DNA from: Muscardinus avellanarius
Lineage: Eukaryota > Chordata > Mammalia > Rodentia > Gliridae
DNA: 64,000 bases
Direction: 5' to 3'
Assembly (NCBI GenBank): GCA_963383645.1
Contig: OY726566.1
Location: 93,122,029 to 93,186,028 of the forward strand
Shown here: positions 1 through 10,023 of the stretch, piece after piece
How the letters are laid out: every line of letters starts with the position of its first letter
How positions within the stretch are numbered: the first letter of the stretch is position 1
Notes under the pieces: model-generated
Databases searched by the model: none
What the model saw: only the letters and a program-made list of their open reading frames with translations
Told to the model about the DNA's origin: nothing
Made by a program: the position numbers and the translations under genes

Positions 1-1250
1 TACCATAAAGACCATCAAAGTAGCACCGAAAACTCAAATTTCACAAAAGTTATGTTCCTGGCAACATTTTTCATTTTAACATGTAATTAAAAATATTCAT
101 CAATCTTAACATTCCCAGGGGGCGGGATGTAAAATGAGATTTCTTTGGTATTATCAGCCCATCTCAGTTGGCTCCACTGATTCTAGTAGAGATGGTTCAC
201 TAGTACACCATTGGCAATTGGGCTGAGGACGTGGGGGCGGGGGGGGGGCTACTTCAAACTGTGTGAGATAACAGGTGGAAATGGAACTTGTGTATGTGTC
301 TATATTAATCATTGACTTCCTGTTGTGTAGAGCGTCTCTCCTGCCATGTTGTACTTCTTAGACAGCAGTGTCGTAGGTAAAGAAAGATACATGTTATAAT
401 GAACATTTAGATTGAACATCAGTGTCTCAGGCTTAATGTTTAATTCTTCAACAGAATACGGTAATTGATGAACACATTATCCTGTGAAGGTATTAAAGAA
501 AAACTAAATAATACCACTTGTGACCAAAATAAGCTATCAGGTTAATCAATTCACCTGTACCTTTAGTTTCTGAAATAAAAAATAGATCCATTGACAGCCC
601 TGACTACTTTAAGCATATATTATGACTATTAATTTCGAAGTTTAAACTCTGGAAATATTAGAATAACGATATTGATTTAAATTAAAACAGTGCTTCAAAA
701 GAATTCTCGTTGCGGAAGTGGGAATATTGCATCTACCTTGTTACCGCTCACATTCTCCTCAATTCTGGCCCACTAAGTTGACTCCCCCTCAAGCCACCAG
801 GGACTTCCTTCATGCCAGAAATTGTGTTTCATTTTCTCCCTTCATCTCACTAATCTTTCAGGAGCTATTTTCCCTTTGTTCTCATGATGTTCTTTCTGAA
901 GCTTTCCTGAGCCCATTGTCTTGGCGTTTGGTCCTGGGGTCACCTCAGCCAGGACCACGCTTCATTTGGTGCCTTGGTGCAGATGACTTCCGCATCTGTG
1001 CCGCCTGCCCCAGTCCTGTTATTGTTTTCTGACTTCTCCTGGCTTCCAGCCCTCTATTGTATAATTCCTTATTACAACATTTTAAAAAGTCTTCTCGTAA
1101 TACTTTTCTTAATATGTGCATGATTATTTACCTGATAATTTGCTGATTTTCTATGCTTCCCTCTACCTACAATGCCATCTCATTCATTGGTACCCAGGAT
1201 AATGCTTGGTACCTAAGCTAGAGCCTGGAACTAGGCTCTTAAAAATATAT
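1..1250. other. Unique non-coding sequence
   Basis: No repeat or coding exon is recognised. A G-rich run at about 231-249 (five Gs, one C, then about ten Gs) is the only compositional anomaly. The 104-codon frame at 718-1032 has no recognisable domain and no exon-like borders, so I treat it as chance. Confidence 0.5.
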
Positions 1251-1330
1251 GATTGGTGCGTGGACTGTAGCTCAGTGGTAGAACATATGCTTAGCAAGTG
1301 TGAAGCCCTGGATTCATTCCCCAGCACTGT
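1251..1330 (+). repeat. ID-type SINE (tRNA-like)
   Basis: The 'tgtagctcagtggtagaac' block followed by 'ccctggattcattccccagc' is the tRNA-derived ID element structure. The first block carries the RNA polymerase III A-box-like part and the second the B-box-like part. There is no B1 left half. The copy runs straight into a TG/CA repeat instead of an A-rich tail, so the tail has probably been converted to a microsatellite. Confidence 0.8.
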
Positions 1331-1340
1331 GTGTATTTAT

Positions 1341-1392
1341 ACATGTATGTGTGTGTGCGCGCACGCACACACACACACACACACACATATGT
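1341..1392. repeat. (TG)n(CG)n(CA)n microsatellite
   Basis: A continuous alternating purine-pyrimidine tract: TG repeats, a short CG core, then CA repeats. It is close to self-complementary about its centre. This composition is known to favour Z-DNA or cruciform structure under torsional stress. Confidence 0.9.
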
Positions 1393-2670
1393 ATGGCACT
1401 CTATTCTTATTTTCATATTTGTAGGCAAAAGTCTACTTGTTAGAGAAACCCTAGTAGAAGCTTTAATAAACAGCGTGGGAGTCCTGTGATTTGTGTGGTT
1501 CATATTCAAAGCTAACAAGACTTATGAATGAGTAAAGTTCATTAGTGGTCCTAGATTCCAGGAGAAATGTGTACTCAGTTTTGATTACAGTTTCCTTTCT
1601 GTCTTGGGGCTACTTAGTACTCCTGTTTGTACTTGATGATATTACCTTCAGAGTGCCATTTTTATCCCCGGTAGTTTAATGAGTGGCATTTCTATAGCCC
1701 TGACATTAAAATATTCTGTAAAGCTCCAACCACTTGAGAACTGACTTTGCTAAGAGGATTTGCTTTACATAGTAAATATGGAAGTATTGGCATCAGGGAA
1801 AACTGGGCTGTGTTACTGACCCGACCTGAGTTTTCTGAGCTTCCTTCTCTAACGGGCTGTTGGTGGCTGGGGTTGTGAATACTTAATGATATTGTATATA
1901 ATTAATCTATTTGGAAATGTGTTGCCTTCAGGTAAGACAATATTTGAGATAGATTAACCATAGGTTGATTATCTTTCGTATAAAAGGACTTATTTTAGAC
2001 TCTCTTAAATAGCATGCTGTTCTATAATGGACCATTTGAAGCAAGATTTCACTTATGCACAGATTTTCAGGGACATTTTGACTGAAGCAAGTACAACAAT
2101 TTTACAGTCACACCACACATTTGCTCTGTAGCCTTAAGTATAAGAAGTACTTGTAGAGTTTTATATCCTGAAATTTGATTAGAAAATTCTTTGCAGTCCT
2201 TTAAATTTCACTTAATGACTTTGTTAACTACATAACAATATGCAGGGAACCTGAAAAGACATAACATTTTTTTTGAAAATTGCATATAATTATTTCAAAA
2301 TAACTTTAATCTTTCATAGTTACCTCTTTTGTTTTAGAGTCTAGCATAATGTGTAAAAATTGATTCTCCTTCTCTTTTTATATTTATATCCTTGCTTTTT
2401 AAAAGAATAATCTTAACTTACATGTAAGATTTGTATTATAATGAACTTGTAATAGAACTTTTGTAAATGCCTATTTTTTCATCTTCTCCTAAGAAGTAGT
2501 AAGTAATAAATATTCTTTTCTCAGGTCATGCACAGACTAATATGTGATTTCAAATCATTTAGGAAATAAAATATTTTTATTCCAAGGCTTAATCTGTGAG
2601 ATGTAGAAATTAATATTATTTTAAAATGTTTTTCGGTTTTAATAGATTTAATTTATATAAAAAGGGCTTA
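1393..2670. other. Unique non-coding sequence
   Basis: AT-rich unique DNA. I see no recognisable repeat, exon or RNA gene. Confidence 0.5.
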
Positions 2671-2672
2671 TA

Positions 2673-2905
2673 ACCAGGCATGGTGGTACACGTCTGTGAT
2701 CCTTGTACTTGAGAGGCTGAGACAGGAAGAAGGCAGGTTCCAGGCCAACATCAGCAACTTATCAGAGACCTCTTCAACTTAGCAAGACACTTTTTCAAAC
2801 GAACAGAAAACAAACAAAACAGACCATGGTAATAATAGAAAAAAAAAAAGTTAGTGGTATAGCTTGGAAGTAGAATGCCCCAGGTTTTATTCCCAGTCCC
2901 ACACA
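2673..2905 (+). repeat. B1-dID SINE, diverged
   Basis: The left part has 'aggcatggtggtacac' and 'gaggctgagacaggaag', the 7SL/B1 signature. An A-rich linker follows at about 2795-2852, then an ID-like right part ('gtggtatagcttggaagtag...gccccaggttttattcccag'). The many substitutions suggest an old copy. Confidence 0.8.
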
Positions 2906-3180
2906 CGCAGGAAAAGATTTATTTTCTGAAACACTCTAGTTTATATAGTATTCTCTGTAACCAGTGAAGAAACCACTACTACTTCAACTGTATGGAAGAG
3001 CCTGGAAATCATGAGAAAATGGATCTTGAGACTGCAAAATAGCCACGACAAAGCCACTGTACCTCATTCTTGCGATATGACCTGTGGTCTTCATGCAAAG
3101 CCAGTTGTTTCCGTACAACTTCATTTTTAAAAATGATGTTTTGTTCATTCATTCCCACAGTTATGAGAAAAGAAAATACT

Positions 3181-3254
3181 CTACCCCAATAAGTTGTATG
3201 AATATAATGCACCAATAAAAAAAATAAAATAAAATAAAATAAGAAAATTAAAAA
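3181..3254 (+). mobile_element. 74-bp 5'-truncated L1 tail insertion
   Basis: The segment holds only the last bases of an L1 3' end ('gaatataatgcaccaataaa') and an A-rich tail of AAAAT units. It is bracketed by a perfect 13-bp direct repeat, 'aaaagaaaatact', at 3168-3180 and 3255-3267. The same 3'-end wording recurs in longer L1 copies near 20180, 20370 and 21165. The target duplication plus A-tail identifies target-primed reverse transcription that stopped almost at once. Confidence 0.8.
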
Positions 3255-3562
3255 AAAAGAAAATACTGTTAAGTGACATAAATGTATTTGAATTTTAAAA
3301 GTGCTACAAATTCATTTCTCCATATCTATATTATAATCAAAACAGAGGCTTTGAAAAACATTTGTATGAAAAATAACTTCTAACATGACACAATGGAAAA
3401 TTGAGATTTTTATGTCTTATTTTTTATTATTTGTTTCACAATGGATTTTTATAAGGTAAAACATCTTTTCTCATTTTCATAGAATTTCTTGAGGACCACA
3501 GAAATTATATTCTTAGCAAATATAATAGTTTATATAATGCTACTCATTCTAAGTTGAGGTTT

Positions 3563-3583
3563 TAAAAAAAAAAAAAAAAAAAA
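3563..3583 (+). repeat. Poly(A) run
   Basis: About 21 consecutive As lie immediately before the SINE at 3587. They may be the tail of an otherwise lost insertion or part of that SINE's target site. Confidence 0.7.
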
Positions 3584-3586
3584 CAA

Positions 3587-3845
<259 letters not shown>

Positions 3846-4002
3846 AATCATTATTTATGATATATAATTTAGAAAGTAATTATTAAAAACTGGTAAGAAT
3901 GCTAAATAGCAAGCTCATCAGTATCTTTATAAGACAAATCACTAAAGGAAGGCTGTTTTGTAATTTTGGAATGAAGTTTGGGTCCTTTTAGTTGTATTCA
4001 TA

Positions 4003-4215
4003 GGCAGGACATGGTAGTGTAGGCCTGGAATCACAGCAACTTGGGCTGAGCCAGGAGAATTGCAAGTTCAGCGGCAGCTTGAGCAACTTAGCAAAAGCGT
4101 CTCAAAATAAGAACAAAATTAATGTGGAGCTGTGGATGAACTCAGTGGTAGAGCATTTACCTAGCATTGCTCTAGGTCCTGGGTTCCATCCCTAGCATCT
4201 CAAAAAAATAATAAT
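4003..4215 (+). repeat. B1-dID SINE
   Basis: The left part starts 'ggcaggacatggtagtgta', and the right part has 'gaactcagtggtagagcat' and 'cctgggttccatccctag'. It ends in an A-rich tail. Confidence 0.8.
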
Positions 4216-4225
4216 TTTGATAGTA

Positions 4226-4755
4226 GAAAGTATCTCATTGCAAGTGCTTATCAAGATTTAGAAGCAACTGATGTGGATATACATGTAGCATGATATCTAG
4301 AAAATAAAACTAAATTCCAGTGCTAGAAAATGTTTTAGACTCGTAGCTTAGTGCTTTTTAAACTTACTTTTAGTCATAGAACTCTTCTGTTTAAGTTCGA
4401 TTTCATACTTCAGTATAGAAAGCAGGGTATAAATGGTCTGATAAAGGAAGATGAGGGTTCAGAGCAGAGCACCGCCCACCCAGGCCCCCTCTTCTTTTGT
4501 TCCTTTCCCCTGCAAGCACCCAAGACACTGTTATCAATTTCCATAGATGTTCAGAAGCAGATCCCTACCCAAGTGGAAACTGGATATGGAAGAGATCTGA
4601 TATTTCATATTGGTAGGAAAGACAGAATATAATCCGTAGAGACGGTGAGGCAATTTATTATACATATAAAAATTGGATTTGTCTTAAGAACTCAACTGCA
4701 AAAAGCAAAAACTATTGAGATTGTTCATAGCAGCATTGGTTTGAATTAATTCATT
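4226..4755. other. Unique non-coding sequence
   Basis: No repeat or exon is recognised. The 93-codon frame at 4351-4632 has no recognisable domain. Confidence 0.45.
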
Positions 4756-4761
4756 CATATT

Positions 4762-4953
4762 CTATCATTGAACCCAAGGGCATTCTCCCTGTGAGCTACA
4801 CCCCCAGCCCTATTCTTTTTATTATTTTGAAATATGTTCTCACTATGTTGCTGAAAGTCTTGCTCGGTTGCTGAGACTATCCTCAAACCTGTGATCCTTC
4901 TGTCTCATTTTCCCAAGTATTGAAATTACAAGGCATATGCTCCCATGCCCGGC
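4762..4953 (-). repeat. B1-dID SINE
   Basis: The reverse orientation is shown by the ID part first ('gaacccaagggcattc...gagctacacccccagccc') and then the reversed B1 part ending 'catgcccggctg'. Confidence 0.8.
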
Positions 4954-4959
4954 TGCATT

Positions 4960-5860
4960 ATTTTAATAGCAAAAACCTCAAAAGCCCCTATAGAAAGGCG
5001 GTTGGAAATGTAAATGTCTGTAGAGACAGCCAGTAAACTTCTGTGTAGTAATGAAGGGGAATGAAATATATTATACAGTAACTTGGTTGACTTTTGAAAT
5101 CAGTCAACATAAAAAAGAAAATAGAGTATTTAATGCCATTTGTATGAAGGTCAGAAGAAGCCAGAATTGAATAGTGTGTTGTTTAGGCATACATTCTTCT
5201 CTGATCAAAATTTAAGACAGTAAGGTAAGGGAGCATGAATATAGAACTCAGGAAAGAGATCACCTTTGGAGGAGGACATAAGCGGGGAGAGGAGCCCAGA
5301 GGGTTTCCGGGGTAAAAGCACTCAGGCCCTCTTAGTTCTCTTGTTAGAGAACTCTTGTTCTGTCTTAGGCTACATTAGAGAAAGACATGTTGTTTTATGT
5401 CATCATAGATACTCTTTCATATCTATTATTCTTCTCGTAAAAAGTACACACGTGCACTTAATTAAAAAATTCTTAAGCATCCAGAGAAAAGAACATGCCT
5501 GTAATTTCATGTTCCCATTCAGGAGTCCAGACCAAATGTATAGTTTTCTGTGACAGTGCAGTGAGTGTTCTCTGGCCTGCACCATTCCATTAAATCTTGA
5601 GGCTCAAGCCAAACCTGTGAACTCTTCCTGAACAACTGTTGTATCTTATGTAGGTCGTGAGGAGACCACTTTGGAGTTAGATGAGTTCCCTCCTGATGTA
5701 CCTGCTCTTTCCTCTCCCTCATCTTCTCTCTGGGATCTTCGATACCTAGAATGAATTACTCAGCAGCTATCCTAATTTGGGGTTTTCATGTTTCTAGTAC
5801 TGTTTATTGACTCTGTAGAGATTAATTACTTGTTTATTTGTGCTAGAAACTGCCCTCAGG
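4960..5860. other. Unique non-coding sequence
   Basis: Mostly unique, AT-rich. The overlapping frames on both strands between 5266 and 5722 carry no recognisable motif. Confidence 0.45.
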
Positions 5861-5861
5861 A

Positions 5862-5912
5862 TACAGACTCCCAAGTACTGGGATTATAGGCATGTGCCAC
5901 CATGCCTGGCTA
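5862..5912 (-). repeat. B1-dID SINE fragment
   Basis: Only the first ~50 bp of the left part is present, reversed ('gactcccaagtactgggatt ... gccaccatgcctggct'). The rest of the element is missing. Confidence 0.7.
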
Positions 5913-6104
5913 AGATTTCCATGTATTTTTAATGCTTAGGTTTAGTTATAAAGGATGAAGAAAATTTTTGTATATATTGAAGGAAGAGGCAGGAATTTTA
6001 GGTACTAGGCATAGCATTTATAAATGTATGACAGTGTTAGAGTATGGGCTGCTCATATGCTTCCTAACAATTAAGACATTAAGAATCAATAAAGACCAAT
6101 GGTG

Positions 6105-6340
6105 GGCTGGGTGTTTTGGTGCACGCTTGTAATCCCAGCATTTGGGAGACAGAGAACTGAGGATAGTGGTTTCCGGACAGCCTCAGCTACTTAGCAAGGC
6201 CCTTTGCAACTCAGTGAGTCCCTGTTTCAAAAAAATAAAAAGACTAAAATATAGGGCTGAGGGTGTAGCTCAGAGGTATAATGTTCCTGGGTTCCATCCC
6301 TAGTACTGCAAAAATAAATAAATAAATAAATAAATTAATT
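6105..6340 (+). repeat. B1-dID SINE with (AAAT)n tail
   Basis: The left part is 'ggctgggtgttttggtgcac' through 'cagcctcagctacttagcaa'. The right part is 'ggtgtagctcagaggtataa' through 'ctgggttccatccctag'. The tail has grown into AAAT/AATT repeats. Confidence 0.85.
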
Positions 6341-6349
6341 AATTAATAA

Positions 6350-7264
6350 CAATTGTGTACTAATGAAAAGAGAGTAAAGGCCACTGTCATACTTGAGCAA
6401 AAGATATATGTGACCATATACTGCATTTTTATGAATGGTGTTCCAGTGTTATACTCATGTGACTCTATTATTAAAATTCCTGTAGGAAAATAACTTGTTT
6501 TATGTGTAGCTATTATCATGAATCTTATCAGCCTATGCATGGGAGATGAGACTGGATATATTTGCAGGGACCAGAGCCTGAAGGAAGCCCAGCCTATTTC
6601 TAAGTTCCTTTAAAAAAAAAAATAGAACACTCAACTTGAATGGCAAGTAGTGATAGCAGCTTGGTTCTGTGTGGAGATTGCAGAATTCTTTATGTTCACA
6701 ACTGATTTCTAGCTTGTGATTGTGGTATGGGTGAAAATATGCAGTAAGTTACTTTTGGCTTCTCCACAAATTTAAGCGCAAAAAGCCCATATTATAGTAA
6801 TATATGATAGTATGTATGAATACTACATGAATATTGTAGTAGTCATAATATAGGATGTTCATTCCTAGAATTGTGATGACATCTACTGAATTGCAGCCAG
6901 TTCATTTGCATATTCATGCCCACTTAGCTCAAATAAGTCCCTGTTTGTTTGCACATTAATGTCTGATTTCTGCATCAGTTAACTAATTTACATATCCCTG
7001 TTCAGTTGGTTAGTGATGTTCATATGTGGAATATTGGTGCAGCTCTGTTTGTGCTTTAAGTAGCTTGGGGAAAGTTATGGTTTAATGGAAGAAGCACCTT
7101 TTTTTCATTCCACTTTTAGTAGACAGATCATTCATCTGTATAATGCAGTTAACAACACTTAACCTGTCCACTTGTTGTACACAATCAGTTGACACCATGT
7201 ACATAATAGTGTACCATCAATATTTGTAGGTCATCTCCTATATAAGGAAGGGTCCTAGGTGCTC
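6350..7264. other. Unique non-coding sequence
   Basis: AT-rich and apparently repeat-free, with no exon recognised. Confidence 0.45.
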
Positions 7265-7340
7265 TGGAAAACAAGACATACAATTAGTTTTAGTTCTAGC
7301 AATGGAAAACAAGACATACAATTAGTTATAGTTCTAGCAA
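7265..7340. repeat. 38-bp tandem duplication
   Basis: Two adjacent 38-bp copies, 7265-7302 and 7303-7340, begin 'tggaaaacaagacatacaat'. They differ at one position (ttttag versus ttatag), so the duplication is recent compared with the surrounding DNA. Confidence 0.9.
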
Positions 7341-8389
7341 GTGTCACAAACACTTTGGGAGCGTGAAGCAAAAGACATTTAACATTTCCAGTTTTAAAAA
7401 TTATCACATGGGAAGAATCCTTACACTGAACTGAAAGATGAACAAACTGACTAAGGGAAGGAACTCAGTGAATTGGGGAGAAGAAGATGTAAATCAGCAA
7501 AAATGTGTGAGAGCTTCCTGGATTTGTAGGCATTTTGTTGAGGTCGAAGGACAGAGTATGTGGGGAAGACTAGACCTGGACAAGAAGACTTGGTATAACA
7601 TAGCAAGAAGGTTTGGATTTTCTGTTATGGTTTGAAATAAGGCTGCAGCTCATCATAATTGTAAGCAGTTAGCTTCTCTTCCCTGGACCCCTGCTACAAC
7701 TTGGAGCACCGATGGCCAAGCTCACCGTATCCTCCAGAGATCCAGAACAGTGCTCAACAACACCATTACGGAGCAAAAGAGAGAGCTTGGAACATGCTTA
7801 AGAACCTATTATAAACAGTGAATCTAAACTGCTGAAACAATCCATGCCAGCCCAAGAGGACTATAGACGCCAAGTCTACTCCGTATTCATATATTTGTAG
7901 GGTTATATTATTTTGTTGTTGTTTTGCTTTGTTTTTGTCTTTTTTTAAATTTTGTACGTATGTGGGGGAGTGCTTGTTTGTTTGCTTTCTTCCCCATTCC
8001 TTTTACAAGCTTCTTTCCTTCTTGTACATATCTACTCTCATTTCTCTGTTCCTTTTCTTCTTTCTTTTTTATCCTTTTCTTTGTCTTATATTTAATGCAC
8101 TACATATTACTAAATCAAATACTCTGTATTGGTTCCTAGAATCCTACAACATATTCACTATCTCTAATCTCTACTAATTATTACCTTACAAAACTCAAAC
8201 TCTCATTCTATTTGATCCTATATGCTGCTTTCCCCTATTCTTGCATTTACTACTTTATCACCTTCCTCCTCTCTCAACCTTCACCATTGAATATAACACA
8301 ACTTGCCTTTGTGTATATGAGCTGACACCTACAGGGTGAGAGAAAACTATCAAAAGCAACAAAGATACAAACTTAAGAAACCTAAAATC

Positions 8390-8487
8390 ATGAAAAGGAG
8401 GAAGAGCAAGGGAGAAATGAGCTTCCACAACCCCACAATAACAGAACACGACAACAAAGAGTTGCAGAAGGTCAAATCAGAAATTTA
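8390..8487 (+). pseudogene. L1 ORF1, first exon-like piece (interrupted)
   Basis: This encodes the basic amino terminus of ORF1p, the RNA-binding trimeric chaperone of L1. I chose the start at 8390 because the frame is open from there and carries a typical Lys/Arg-rich beginning. Only about 32 codons remain before the younger L1 interrupts it. The rest lies at 13699 onward and carries many stops and frameshifts, so the gene is dead. Confidence 0.7.
8474..8487. repeat. Target-site duplication, left copy
   Basis: The 14-bp 'aaatcagaaattta' is identical to 13699-13712. It lies between the A-rich (reversed) tail of the minus-strand L1 and the interrupted ORF1 of the older L1. Confidence 0.9.
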
Positions 8488-8752
8488 TTTATTTTTTTAA
8501 AAATTTATTTTATTGAAAGTAAATGTTATACATTTAATCTGTATTTGGTGCCCTCTCCTTCCCTCCTCGTTTCCCTTCCCCCCCTCCCGATACTTAATAC
8601 CCAGGCTAACCTTGCTATATTTGTACTTTTACACCTATTTGGAAATAGCTGCTCATCAATTAAGTTCAGCCTCCTTCCTCTCTTAGTTTTCCATTCAAAC
8701 TTTGCTGAGATTTCCCTTCCATTATCTAGAGTCCCTCTGGTATCCCCAATGC

Positions 8753-9115
8753 TCACTCGTTTGGGCATATTAGAGGAAACATATGTCCCTTCTCTTTCTG
8801 TGTTTGGCTGACCTCACTTAACATAATGCTTTCCAGCCCTTTCCACCTTCTTACAAATGATGTGATTTTGTTCTTGTTCATAGCTGAATAGAATTCCATT
8901 GTGTGTATTTCCCATAACTTTGCAAACCATTCATCTGTTGATGGGGGCCTAGGTTGTTTCCAAATTTTGGCTATTACAAATTGTGCTGCTATGAACATAG
9001 GTATGCATATGTTGCTGTAGTTCTCTGTTTTCAACCCCTTTGGAAAGATACCCAGGAGTGGTAAAGCTGGATCGTATGGTGGATCTGTTCCCAGTTTTCT
9101 AAGGAATCTCCACAC
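8753..9115 (-). pseudogene. L1 ORF2 C-terminal segment
   Basis: The translation contains ICIPMFIAAQFVIAKIWKQP and TDEWFAKLWEIHTMEFYSAM, the conserved end of mammalian L1 ORF2p. It ends at the native stop (8753-8755). Its frame differs from the upstream ORF2 block at 9496-10023, so at least one frameshift separates them. The cysteine-rich motif that should lie just upstream is in the frame-broken interval 9116-9495. Confidence 0.88.
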
Positions 9116-9495
9116 AGATCTCCATAGTGGCTGAACTAGTTTGCACTCCCACCAACAGTGTAAAAGAGTTCCTCTTTCCCCACATCCTCACCAGCATTTA
9201 TTATTGTTTGATTTCTTTATGCTTGCCAATCTGACTGGGGTTAGATGGAATCTCAGTGTAGTTTTGATTTGCATCTCCCTGATGGCTAATGATGAAGAAC
9301 ATCTTTTCATGAATCTATTGGCCATTTGTATCTCCTCTTTTGTAAAGTGTCTATTCATTTCAGTTGCCCATTTCTTGATTGGGTTGTTTGTTTTGCTAGT
9401 GTAGAGTCTTTTGAGCTCTTTGTATATTCTGGATTTTAGCCCCCTGTTGGAGTGGTGATTGGTAAAGATCTTCTCCCATTCTGTAGGCTTCCTCT

Positions 9496-10023
9496 TTAGG
9501 TTCTTGATGGTTTCCTTTGATGAAAGAAGCTTTTTAGTTTGATGCTATCCCACTTGTTGATTCTTGCTTTAATTTCCTGAGCTTTGGAGGTTTTGTAGAG
9601 AAAGTTACTGCCTGTGCCAGTATGTTGTAGTGATGAGCCTATGTTCTCCTCTAATAACTTCACAGTCTCTGGTCTGATTTCTAAGTCTCTGATCCATCTC
9701 GAGTTGATTCCTGTGCATGGTGAGATATAGGGCTTTAGTTCCATCTTTCTACAAATGGATAGCCAGTTCTCCCAGCACCATTTGTTGAAAAGGCTTATGA
9801 GTTTGGCCCCTTTGTCAAAGATTAATTGACTGTAGGTATGTGGATTTGTTTCTGTATCTTCTATTCTGTTCCACTGGCCAGTGTACCTGTTATTGTTCCA
9901 ATACCATGCTGTTTTTATACTATTGATATATAGTATAGTTTGAAGTCTGGGATTGTGATGCCTCCTGCGTGATTTTTGTTGCTGAGAATTGCTTTGGCTA
10001 TTCTGGGCCTTTTCTTTCTCCAT
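9496..10023 (-). pseudogene. L1 ORF2 segment between RT and C-terminus
   Basis: Reading through [20 protein letters not shown] and [20 protein letters not shown], this is the region of ORF2p after the reverse transcriptase. It overlaps the end of the 9915-10319 block in another frame, so a frameshift lies in the overlap at about 9915-9960. The first residues of this frame are therefore not native. Confidence 0.88.

Larger units (their letters stand above)
7640..8487 (+). mobile_element. Older L1, 5' part: 5'UTR and start of ORF1
   Basis: The block from about 7640 to 8389 resembles the 5'UTR of placental L1MA-type elements, including a T-rich stretch and the 'actctgtattggttcctaga' region. This family assignment is from memory. 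An ATG at 8390 opens a frame reading MKRRKSKGEMSFHNPTITEH, a lysine-rich ORF1 amino terminus. The frame enters a coiled-coil-like stretch and is cut at 8487 by the insertion of a younger minus-strand L1. The element continues at 13699. The 5' boundary is approximate. Confidence 0.8.

Noticed and set aside
718..1032. 104-codon open frame in unique DNA
   Set aside because: No recognisable domain, no exon-like borders, and length expected by chance in 64 kb.
1251..1330. tRNA gene
   Set aside because: The tRNA-like A and B boxes belong to an ID SINE; no cloverleaf with an anticodon arm is preserved. The same applies to 33802-33876.
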